Shown here: one piece after another, positions 22,053 through 31,516 of the stretch
How positions within the stretch are numbered: the first letter of the stretch is position 1
Layout of the letters: each line of letters begins with the position of its first letter
NCBI GenBank assembly: GCA_004123355.1
Contig: SCHM01000007.1
Location: forward strand, 248,001-312,000
Origin: Amphirosellinia nigrospora
Taxonomy: Eukaryota > Ascomycota > Sordariomycetes > Xylariales > Xylariaceae
Direction: 5' to 3'
Length of the DNA: 64,000 nucleotides
The notes under the pieces: generated by a model
The model's input: the letters and a program-made list of their open reading frames with translations, nothing else
Told to the model about the DNA's origin: nothing
The model's database searches: none
Program-made: the position numbers and the translations under genes

Positions 22053-22975
22053 TTGAAGCACTTTGCAAATCTAGTTAATTTTGTCTTCCCAGTTAATCAG
22101 ATGTTTCATTTGCACCACCAAGGCAATTCACAGGATCAAACAATCTCTGTTCATCTGTTTATTGCGACGGTTCAAGAATATAACACGAGCTTGTTTTATT
22201 GGCGAACCCACGCAGCTAAAAATCATGCGCAATATGTTAGTATAAGTAGAAAAGTTGAACGGTTGGCGAAAGAGTGTAAAGAGTTAAAGACGACCTATGA
22301 TCTCTAAAAAAAGGTTATACGAGCCCAACAAGATCTTATCCAAACCTTTAACGATAGCCAAACGAAAGCATGCAACAACTTTCCTACTCAAGATGCGCTA
22401 CCGACCCGGAGTCCTACTTTCCAAAGATCAAGCACGCCTTCTCCTACGGCAACTCTGACTTGCTACTCGCCACCAAGCCAATATCCATTTGATCATCTCC
22501 TGGCCTCGATAGAATCAGGAGACGGGCGCGACAATGAAAGTAACGCAGGCAGCTTCAAGATTAAGTAATGTGAAGTTATACAGCAATCAATATTAATAAG
22601 AAACGCTGGTCGTTCCACGCAGTTCATTGCATTAGCCATACTGAATAGATCTGTAGCCTTCTTTGCCGGGAAACCTGCGGATTATTATAATTCTTAAAAA
22701 TAATAAGAAGCGGCGCAGAAAAATACCTCAGCATTTGACAGTAATTTCATATACCCGGCTAGCACCAGACTCGATGTAAAAACGAGATATCAAAGGGCTA
22801 ACCTGGCCGGTAAGTAGAGGGAAGCTTTAATAGCTGGTGGGCTTGGCCAAGTCCACCCTACTTCGCCATATCTGGTAAAACCAAAACATGACCAGCCGTC
22901 CCCTCACCTACCGTTCTTTTCCTCGACTTCTTATCTACCTGGGGCGGCGACCTCAAGTACAAATAGTTCAGAATA
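22053..22975 (+). pseudogene. Gag-like coiled-coil ORF of a decayed retroelement (tentative)
   Basis: From ATG 22053 the frame reads through a helical segment (YVSISRKVERLAKECKELKT) to TAA at 22305-22307 and continues in the same frame through a Ser/Thr/Pro-rich stretch (TRSPTFQRSSTPSPTATLTC) to TAA at 22566-22568. Another coding-like piece with one internal TAG spans about 22736-22975 (RLDVKTRYQRANLAGK). Coiled coil, then a Pro-rich linker, then an end in NAGSFKIK fits the start of fungal LTR-element gag proteins, but this is inference. The single-transition stop codons fit repeat-induced mutation. Confidence 0.35.
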
Positions 22976-23287
22976 CTAATGTACAAAATCATTCTAGGCT
23001 CTATAAGGCTCTTCGTCTCGTCCCTTGTAGTCTGTATACCTAAAGACCCCGAATGATCAGCCTCGTCTGTTCGTTCCGTGATCCTGAAATTGCCTAAGGA
23101 TCTGATGGCTTTGGTGGCTAACTTGCGCGAGTTTAAGACTGCCCGTGAGTTTCCTCTTCCTAGAAAGCGGCCTAGCTCGGTGAGTCGTCACATCCTTCTT
23201 GCGCTTTATCGACAACAGAGAGCGAGCGGCCCGAGGAGGATAGTTCAAGTCAGGAGCATGAGGGTATTATTAAATATAAAGCTCGCT

Positions 23288-25550
23288 CTACCGTGTCGTT
23301 ACTTGTTTTATATAACGCTCAACACCTTGTACAATAGACCGCCACTCTGCTGCAAAATCATTCCTGTCATGCTTCTCCTGAAACGTACCACGTTTTCGTT
23401 TTCTGTTTGGACTAATTAGACCAAGGGGATCCCGATTAAGAAGTTTAGCTCGCTCAAAGTCCACTATCATAACATTGCCATTATCAACATTGTAAAGTAT
23501 ATTACGTGGTTCGGCATCACCATGGAGAACCTGCAAACTGTGAACTGCTTTGAACCCGGCGCTGACCGCGTCGACAATAGCGGGTTTATCAGTTCCGCTA
23601 GGCAGATCAAACAAAGGCCGCCCAGCCCAGCCGAGGAACAAGAAGTGTTCAAAAACACCACCGTCGTAATGATATGGCAAAACCAGATCCACATTGCCAA
23701 GACATACGGGAACGTGCTTCCCCTGAATGGAACGTAGTCGATCGTACACTTTTTTCTCATGCTGCAGACGATCCAGGTGGGCGTGCTCTATACCTTTGGC
23801 GACTAGAGTGTAGCCATGAGAAGATAGGCGGATTTTGAAAAGCGCCCCGACAGATCCAGATAGGTAGAGTGGCGTAGCGTCCGCATTGGGGCCACGATCT
23901 CTGGCTAACTGGGCTCGTATTAGGTATAGAAACTCGGATAGGTTGATGTGCTGTTGCTGATGGTTACCAAAGTTGGGGCATCTATCATCCATAGGCGCGC
24001 CAGTCGCTAGTCCTAACAAACATTTCTGGGTGCAGAAGGGCCGGTCCTGAATACTCATCTGTGTTTCTTTCTGCCTTGATTCTTTGGCTCTGCCGCTTGT
24101 GCCGCCTCTGCCACGATGGTCTCGTTTTGCGCCCCAGCTGCGGTGCTCGTCGAAGCAGGTGCTTTCTTAGAGGAGCGCAGGGATCGAGAAGCGGATGGGG
24201 AGGGGGAAGATCTTCGTCTTCGCTCTCATCCTTGTTATGGGGCTGGGCATTGCTGTTTTCTGGTCGACAGCGGGAGCGTGTCTTGATTGGCGAACGTGAG
24301 AAGCCCTTCCAATGTTGAGCCTTGTAGGAGGATCCTTTGGGTGCCTTGCGTTCGGTTTCAGGAATGTCTCGCAATACGTCTTCGAACTCTACGGCCCATG
24401 TATCCAGGTCTTCTGCGCGGTCGTGCCAGGTCTGTGGTGGGGGCGGCGAGCGAAGGGCCTGGAGCACAAAAGCAAATACTTGAGCAACAGCGGTGCGATG
24501 AAGTCGGCTCTCATCGTCCTCTACAACATCTAGATTAGGTACGCAGACGGAGTAATATACGATCGACGGGTCGTCGGGGATATATAAGAAGATAAAGGTC
24601 TCTCCCGTACACACGTAGCCGTATTGGATACCTTTATCGACCATGTAAGAGAACAGTTGAGTAACGACGGCGGCAGTGAGGCGCCTCGACGCGAAAGCGA
24701 AGCCCTCGCCGTCCTTGTTGATCACGTCACGTTCTGGCTGAATTTCCTCTCCCAGACCGGTAACAACCTCGTCCCTGGTCAGCTTGTGCGGTGCCTTATA
24801 CTCGATCGCAAGCGCTGGGACGTTTCGGCCGTCGGATCTTCGGTATATGCAGAACTGGTCGGCAGGGCCCTTCTTCCCTCTCCCGGCCTTGCGACGAGTC
24901 TTGGGATGAGATCGCTTCGGGGCCGGTGTCGTGGCATTGGTGCCGATATTTTCGGCCACGGTCATCTGCTCGACAGACTCGGAGACGGCGTCGACCGTGT
25001 CTCCGAGATTCGTGTGGCTCTCGAAAGTGACGGATCCTTGGATGCCGAGGTGGACACGTAGCTGTTCATCGTTGTAGGCCTTGTCGACCAGCTTTTGGAC
25101 GGCATTCTCGACCGTGTCGTGCTCGAAATGTCGAAGGCCCGTCTCGCTCGTGATGGGACGGATCAGGGATGCGACATAGTCGAGCTGGTGCTGAGATGGG
25201 AAAACGGGGTCCGAACAGAAGGGCTGGTCGACCGATAGTAGATTCCAGATGTTCTCCTGTCGCGTTGGATAGTCATGCCACGGAACGATGCGTCGAGGGT
25301 AGAGGCGGCCGGTCGGGTCTGTGGTGTCGCCCTGTGTAGTCAGCGACTTGTCGGTTACGACCTGGATGGCCAGGCTGAGTGAATGACAAGCTTCGAGATA
25401 TTGTCGGAGCGCCTGTGGCTGTGATTTCTCCAAGGATTTCTCGGCTTCTTCGCGTCTGTGTTGTTCTTCCTCACGTCTGCGTTGCTCTTCCTCACGTCTG
25501 CGTTGCTCTTCTGCAAGCAACGCGCGCAACTTAGCAATCTCGTCATCCAT
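23288..25550 (-). pseudogene. Coiled-coil / nuclease-like / kinase fusion protein, copy 1 (one frameshift)
   Basis: The 521-codon frame from ATG 25550 holds a coiled coil (residues 1-45, repeated EEQRRRE), a conserved region with TVENAVQKLVDKAYNDEQLR, and a segment shaped like a PD-(D/E)XK nuclease core: D231 in ADQFCIYRRSDG and E250-x-K252 in ALAIEYKAPHK. A frameshift near 24080-24150 then moves coding to the 256-codon frame (23288-24058). That frame has a Cys/His-rich CTQKCLLGLATG segment and a kinase-like domain: VAK (K88), catalytic loop LHGDAEPRNILY (179-190) and VDFERA (199-204). The kinase looks RIO/choline-kinase-like. A lysine-rich NRKRKRG follows. Copy 2 is inverted at 31517-33641. 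The nuclease assignment is my inference; the kinase one is strong. Apart from the frameshift this copy looks near intact, so an assembly indel is possible. Confidence 0.8.
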
Positions 25551-26309
25551 CGAAGTGGTGATATTACAAACAAAAAGGTCCGGTGTTTTTGTTATGGACG
25601 GGGGATAAAGGACGTGACGTAGATCTAATCGGAGCCTATTATATTGTTGTCGGTACGTACTTTTTGTCTCATGATTCGTTAGCCAGATATTAGAGCTAGT
25701 ATACCAACTTGGCTAATTAAATTTCGACTAGCTAGGTGGCGATGTGCCTGCTGGTTCCTACCTAGTGGTGATCCGTGGCTTAGTCAATTACTGATGAAAG
25801 CTGCAGATCTGGTACTAGGTATGGTGTTGTATTGTGGACAAAGGGTTTCGGTGCCCTGTGTCCTGTGGCTATGTATTTATACACCTAATTACAGTGGGGC
25901 AAGTCATGGTGCAAAGACCTGCTTGCCGGGCAACCATTCACTGTGGCGCCCATTACCTGGGTGCCACACAGGTGCCACAGCGACAAATGGCAGCACGATA
26001 CGCGTTTAAACTTGGCCATGTTTATTATTGTCGGAGGCGCGTTAGCACCCCGTTATCTTTTCGCATGATTGGCTACAACTGCTTATTAAGGGATCTCCGC
26101 TTCCCGATACTATACCCTGAGCCCAACGCGGAGTGGACCGGCGAGATATCGCCGATAGAAGCGTCTCGAGCGAGGACTACCACATTTAGTACACTTATGT
26201 CAGTGTTTCCTAGAAAACATGACTTGCAGACAGTAGTCGGAATAATTTCAATTGTGTAGAGTGTAAAGCACCAGTAATCGTTGATTAGAGTCCAGTTCAA
26301 GTAACCTCT
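25551..26309. other. Upstream region of the kinase fusion gene; no gene seen
   Basis: It contains the divergent promoter side of copy 1. The GC-rich, CCAC/GGTG-containing block at 25840-25990 recalls the hairpin sequences at 1329-1413. No supported ORF. Confidence 0.35.
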
Positions 26310-26800
26310 TTAGTTAATAACAGCGGACGATTTCAAGTTCAGCTGCAGAAGTTCTTCCGCTTTATTAGACGCCTGGAATGCTTTTCTTTGGATCGTAAGC
26401 GGCCGCAGCCGCAGCCCAGGTACCGCAATAAACTATAACACAAGAAGAGCGGAAAGCAAACCCTGGTATTTCGACGCCAGATCAACGCTCTAGAAGATAG
26501 AGAGTTTGTGGCCGTATTATACCCATAGGAACCATCCGACGACAGGGAGGACTATAAGTTGAAGTACATGGTCTAGGATAGGAGTGGTAAACACTTTACT
26601 CCATCGATACTTCGGGATTGCGTCTGGGACCGACTGAGGTAATAACCAATAGGATGATAATTCGCTATTATTTACTTAACCTAACCTCGTTGTGAGATCA
26701 TTTAGGCGCTGCTCTACTACATTCGATAGAACTTGTTAGAATGTCGTGCTTTACTAATATTCCGCAGATCAACTAACTATTAGAATTATCTACCGAGCCC
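26310..26800 (+). pseudogene. Decayed coding fragment with Gln-to-stop changes
   Basis: One frame from about 26310 to 26640 reads as protein (LQKFFRFIRRLECFSLDRKR, RRQINALEDREFVAVLYP, KHFTPSILRDCVWDRL) broken only by TAA and two TAG codons, each one C-to-T step from CAA/CAG. A plausible intron (GTAATA...TTTAG, 26639-26704) follows. Family not recognised; a gag-like or host protein are both possible. Confidence 0.3.
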
Positions 26801-26879
26801 ACCTAGCGCTCGCAGTTATTATCGCGCTGTGACAATAATGTTTCCATCGATAACAAAATGACAACAAACGCCAGCTCCT

Positions 26880-27900
26880 CAAGCCTAACGCCGTTTTCTA
26901 TGCCTTATGCTAATATTAATGGCATTGTTAATACTAGTGAACTTGGGCGTAGTGTGAAATATATGTCACGTGATGGCTCATGGTGATCCAGGCTCACTCG
27001 TCTATTGTACACACGCATTTCATACATCTATAATTACCCCAAGATTTCCTTGTATCTAGCCACTCCTTTAGTTTAGTTCCTTAGCTATCAACTTCACATC
27101 AATACATTCACTATTGGACTGCTATCCAGACTTCTATCTCTACATAGTGGTGGGAGTCCTTTAAACCTCCCTAACGGACACCTGTCCAAGACTTATTGTT
27201 ACCTGCAAATGAAGAACCCCGACGTACTGCCTCTACCTCTCAGGTGATGTACAGCAGGTCTGTTACACGATGCCGTCTCGCATCTGGAAGCAGTTGTAGA
27301 ACTTCTCATATGGAGTTCTCCAATCATATAGGTATTTGGGAGTTCGGTTATATAGGTAGACGGCAGCCTTGACGATCTCTACCCATAGAGATGTCGATAG
27401 CTTTGATCCATTTCTCATAGATCTCGCCTTATCCTTGATAACACCCCTAATCTCTCAGCGCCTCCATTAAGTGCTTGGGTGTTGGAAGGAGACACTTCAA
27501 AAGTGATCCCTTTAGTTGTTCGGAAATATCGGGCAAGTTCTGATGTGCTGTCTGTATCTGTAGCCATCTCGTTATCGCATTCGATAGTTAACACCTTGGT
27601 TTTTTTAGTGATCCCTCAGGTGCTTAATCAGATGACTGGGTGCGATCTGAATCGATGGATATGTCCGATCATGCAGGTAGTAATCGACGGTAAGCCGGAG
27701 ACACGGTCCGTGATAAGAATCACACACCATTCCGCGCCTCTGTTCTTCTTAGTGTTGTCGTAGTCGTGGAAATCAATAGCTGGGCTTGTTCTAGCCGTCA
27801 TTAGCTTCTCTCTAGGTAGTCTGTTGATTTGGCGCTTAATCTTGGACACGCCATACGCGTCTTATGATGACTCTTCACAAACAAGAGTCCGACTGTCCTT
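26880..27900 (-). mobile_element. Ty1/copia retrotransposon remnant (integrase region)
   Basis: On the minus strand, 27256-27450 encodes GVIKDKARSMRNGSKL and VEIVKAAVYLYNRTPK, the conserved end of a fungal copia integrase core. An upstream piece (27628-27849, DYDNTKKNRGAEWCVILITD) precedes it in another frame. An LTR-like block at 26963-27145 has TGTCACGTGATGGCTC and a following TGGTGGGAGTCC word. Protease, reverse transcriptase and the second LTR are not seen. Frameshifted and deleted. Confidence 0.65.
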
Positions 27901-28130
27901 ATGGCTATTACACCTGCGCAATCAATCATTTTCATGGCTGCTACTCAACTGATCCGTGCGAATCTACGAAATTCCCGGGGATTGATTGATGTGTTAATGG
28001 AGGTGTCATGTAGTGGTGACCGCATCTGTAGACAGAATTGTATGGGGACCCCTGTATCCCTGACATAAGTCCGTCACAGGATACCCCTTTAGTCAATATA
28101 CCGAAAAGTACCGTGTAGCGCCGAGCAAGT

Positions 28131-28218
28131 CGTCACTAAAATAGAAAGCTTTGCCGGCGAAGCTCTATTTTAATACGTTGTAAATCAAAGTGCCAAAAGC
28201 ACTTCGATTTAAGTGACG
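28131..28218. mobile_element. Short MITE-like element with nested hairpins
   Basis: The ends are inverted (CGTCACT at 28131-28137, AGTGACG at 28212-28218). Inside are two consecutive hairpins: AAAATAGA.AGCTTTGCC...GCGAAGCTCTATTTT (28138-28172) and AAATCAAAGTGCC.AAAGCACTTCGATTT (28182-28210). No ORF. The size and structure fit a miniature inverted-repeat element. Confidence 0.55.
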
Positions 28219-28878
28219 GGAATACTCCTACTCCCCAGACCTCCCACTCCTTAGATATCTACCCCCTACGTAAATTCACACATCCAGAGGGGCTCCGCCC
28301 GGGAGGGTTGGACCTCTGGGAACTCGGCCGCCGTCCCTCACGGTCCGGCCCTCGCCCCAGCCGGCCCTTTTGCAACGCGTATCGTTAACCGTATGGAGGT
28401 ATTGGTGGTGTAGTGATGGTTTCGTATTCGTATTTAAATATAGTGGTTGTTAAGGAGCATACTCCCTATTGCAGTACGTAAGCCACACAGTCTATTTAAG
28501 TGCGAATACGTTGTGGTTGATGCCTCGATTCAGACTCTGACCAATGGTAGCTTTGCAGAGTCCGTATGGGCCAATTAGCGCGTTGCAGAGAAATTTATAC
28601 TTTTAGGGGTCACCGTTAGAACTTCTCAATCTTTACCTTCCTCACACTTGATTGTCGTTGCCAATACGTGTTCGGAAAGGTAAAGCTTTCCAACAATTAC
28701 CAATAGGTAATACCTATGTGGTCCAAGACACTGAGCACGGACTTTTAATCTCGGATTAATGAATTTCCGACTGGGATGCACCTAGGTACCTAGGTAGGTA
28801 CCTAGGTAGCTTAGGGTTTTTGTGGGTTGGGGAAACTACTTTTCTAAATAGTCCCATTAGATTCAACATGACAGCATC
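28219..28878 (+). promoter_or_regulatory. Upstream region of the bZIP gene
   Basis: No gene. At 28781-28810 CCTAGGTA is repeated three times (CCTAGGTACC.TAGGTAGGTA.CCTAGGTAGC), a palindromic tandem about 70-100 bp before the bZIP start and a candidate regulator-binding cluster. A GC-rich block lies at 28280-28375. Confidence 0.35.
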
Positions 28879-29790
28879 ATGCCAAGGTCGAATATCACTT
28901 CAACTCCTAGCTCTCGCTTCCCGGCGCAACCTCCGAACGATACAATATATGTGAGATCAGCGACAGAATCGGTCCGGACGGCCGTGTCTCTCACACGCCG
29001 CACGCAAACTCCTACGGGTGAGACATGCGACGAGAGTACTGCTTCTTCTGAGTCGGAAGCTACAGGAGATGCGTCTGAACATCGGCACGCCCTACCCGAC
29101 CTCGATAGCAATTTGATTTCATCTCGTCCCTTGGAGCTACCAGTCGACCATTACGCAAATACACGTTTACATGAAAACAAACACAGCCGCAAACGAGCTC
29201 TTAATGCAATAGCTGCCCGAAATAGTCGAGAAAGAAAGCAAAAGAAGCTTAATGAGTATGATGAATTAGAAAAAGAAAATCTGCGCTTGAGGAATGAGCT
29301 ACATCTTGCGAAAAAGGGTGCAGATTTTAATGATTTATTCGCACGATGGAAGCAAGAGAGTGAAGCTGTTCTATATCAGAAACAGCAAGCGTTAGACAAC
29401 GAACTCGATTGCCTTCGGAAAAAATTAACACTGGAACGTGCTCAAGAGCAGGCGAAATTAGCAACTGAAGGTGTTCAACGAAGGGAAGCTTTAGAAACTG
29501 AATATGCTCAACGAAAAGAAGCCTTAGCAACTGAGCTTTCAGAGAAGGACATGGAACTAGCCGCCAAGTTTAATAACAAGGAAATTGATATAAGGTCTGG
29601 GAATGACGAAAAGAAGGCAGCGCTAGATGTTGAGCATGATCAAAAAATGGCGAGCGTGCACTGCAAATGGGAGGACTTGGTGGTAACCATGGGCTTCCCT
29701 GTTCAGTCGCCTACTGAAAATCGGCTGGAGTTGCTTCCTCGACCTTCGATGCTGGGACCACGGCCACAGTCTCCCACGGACTCTACTTGA
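28879..29790 (+). CDS. bZIP transcription factor (303 residues), intact
   Basis: One uninterrupted frame from ATG 28879. Residues 103-123 are the basic region (KRALNAIAARNSRERKQKK) with the diagnostic N-x7-R (N109, R117). A leucine-zipper segment follows (YDELEKENLRLRNEL; leucines 130 and 137 seven apart), then a long charged helical region (150-260) that repeats EALETEYAQRKEALATEL-type heptads and probably extends the coiled coil. It should act as a DNA-binding dimer in the nucleus. The N terminus is Ser/Thr-rich and disordered. It is intron-free with an ordinary base composition, lying between the inverted kinase-fusion copies, and is the best-preserved gene in the window. A CCTAGGTA cluster lies just upstream. 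The target pathway is unknown. Confidence 0.85.
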   Translation: MPRSNITSTPSSRFPAQPPNDTIYVRSATESVRTAVSLTRRTQTPTGETCDESTASSESEATGDASEHRHALPDLDSNLISSRPLELPVDHYANTRLHENKHSRKRALNAIAARNSRERKQKKLNEYDELEKENLRLRNELHLAKKGADFNDLFARWKQESEAVLYQKQQALDNELDCLRKKLTLERAQEQAKLATEGVQRREALETEYAQRKEALATELSEKDMELAAKFNNKEIDIRSGNDEKKAALDVEHDQKMASVHCKWEDLVVTMGFPVQSPTENRLELLPRPSMLGPRPQSPTDST

Positions 29791-29904
29791 ATTGGAGCAT
29801 TTCCTATACCTACACTCTGCAAATACACACTCTTTCCTTCTAAGAACCATCCGTGCACAATGTGTTGTTAGTGCCCAAGCGTACATCTCACCCACTTCCT
29901 TAAC

Positions 29905-31065
29905 GACACCGGTTTTTGACCAAAGCGCCGAGACTGGAGCGTAACGATCGCTGGCAACAGCGCTTGAGCGCGATGGCGGGCGACATTACCACGCCTACTT
30001 GGGCCGAGAGGCACTGCAGCACATACGGCTGTATGCGCCCTGTTAAAACATCGTCTGCCAGAATCTCTTGAGCACATGTTAACGTTTATTTACCTGTCGT
30101 ACTCGATGATGGCTCTTTTATACGAAACTGTGCCGGTATTTGAGGATACGTGGATCGAATACTTGGGCGATTTGGGAAGAGACAGGTATTGTTTACAGAA
30201 TCATCTCTTTTTCCTTATTCTATTTTATCTTTTTATTTTGTAGGATGGCGATAGAAGCCGAGGATATCAGAGATAGAGAAGTTTAGACATCAGTCAGTCG
30301 ACATTAGTATTCAAAGGCATCTAATAAAGCGCCGACAACCGGACGCCTTTACCACCATCTCGCTGTTTTGGCGGGGCCTAACGTGTTGCAACAACTGTTC
30401 TGTTATGCCAAATCATTATGTGTCCCTATACCCTTTGCTCGGCTAAGGAGTCGATTATGACTCTCTTTCATCCGATCCTTACGGCTGGTAACTATCAGCA
30501 CAACCGTCTAAGTCCCATCGATGTGGCATTTGTTAAGACTCATGGTATTCTGTTCAGCCACGAGCAATTAGAAAACTTCCTCCCAGTTGTGGGCGAGTTC
30601 TTAGGCGCATTAGATAACCATATAAGCCGGATGGCGAAGCGGCCGATGGAAGCAGGCTACTACATTGCTATTGCTAACTGTTGTGCCTTATTATCGTATG
30701 CGAAAGATGATAATGTCATTATGAGAGCGATCCAAAGTCAAGGAGACGAGACACAGGACGCAGGTATAGCATTTAGAGTTGACGATATAAAGCTGTCTAG
30801 TGATTTCGAGGATGAGCTTTTTCTAACTTATGAGCGCATCTAGAGCGATGAGTTTTTGAGGGAGAGTAACGGTCCTCCCCATCCCGTTCTCGAGGACTTC
30901 GCCTTGTAGGGGCTACCAGGATTTCCCTTCGGGTTGGTTCGCTAATGATAAGATCGACGACGACGACGACGACAGGTATTTCAAGATGGCCTCAATGATG
31001 GATGTCAGAAAGGAGAGAATTTTGTGGCTGGGTTACAAGATCGTTCAATCCGGTAAGAGGGACTC
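29905..31065 (+). pseudogene. Est1-type (DNA/RNA-binding, Est1/SMG-like) protein fragment
   Basis: Pieces across frames match the fungal Est1-like family: RWQQRLSAMAGD near 29940, then MMALLYETVPVFEDTWIEYL, a GT...AG intron at about 30187-30243, MAIEAEDIRDREV, the Est1-domain signature TTGRLYHHLAVLAGPNVLQQ and PIPFARLRSRL. The frame at 30418-30843 continues (ANCCALLSYAKDDNVIMRAI), and RYFKMASMMDVRKERILWLG follows near 30975-31035 after an Asp run. Family members bind telomerase RNA or act in nonsense-mediated decay; these short paralogues have no known role. At least three frame changes and internal stops make it non-functional. Confidence 0.65.
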
Positions 31066-31422
31066 ACGTACGATGAAGCAACGAGTACCTTTGGCGTGCT
31101 CCCGTAGTACGAAAAGGTTATCGATATGATTTCAAGGAATGCTTATAATATAAGTATTCTAAACGTGGTAGAAGATGTAATGGATATTGATGAGCAAAGG
31201 TCAAGACCTTGATAGGTAGTAGCTTTGGAGTCCATATCAGACCAACAAGCAAGGAGCGCGGGATGAGCTGAGACACATGCGCCCCTCCCTGGGCGGCTTA
31301 GGAGGGACATAAATCTCTGCAAGGTAGGTATGTAAGTAAGCAAACATATGGACTGATAATGATCAAGTAAGATAAGATCCAATTAAATTGCGTCATACTT
31401 ATAACCTATTCATAACAAACCA
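31066..31422. other. Spacer without a recognised gene
   Basis: Short shadows only. It lies between the Est1-type fragment and the second kinase-fusion copy. Confidence 0.35.
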
Positions 31423-31510
31423 TCACCACCGCCACCACTACTACTACCACTACTAAGTACACTTGCGCTTGTGGTGCTTACCACTGCTACTACTATTACC
31501 ACCACTTTTA
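31423..31510 (+). repeat. Imperfect (CCA/CTA)n trinucleotide tract
   Basis: Runs of CCACCACCGCCACCACTACT and ACTACTACTATTACCACCAC interrupted by about 35 bp of other sequence. It directly precedes the lost start codon of the kinase-fusion pseudogene copy 2. Confidence 0.5.
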
Positions 31511-31516
31511 TCCTCA

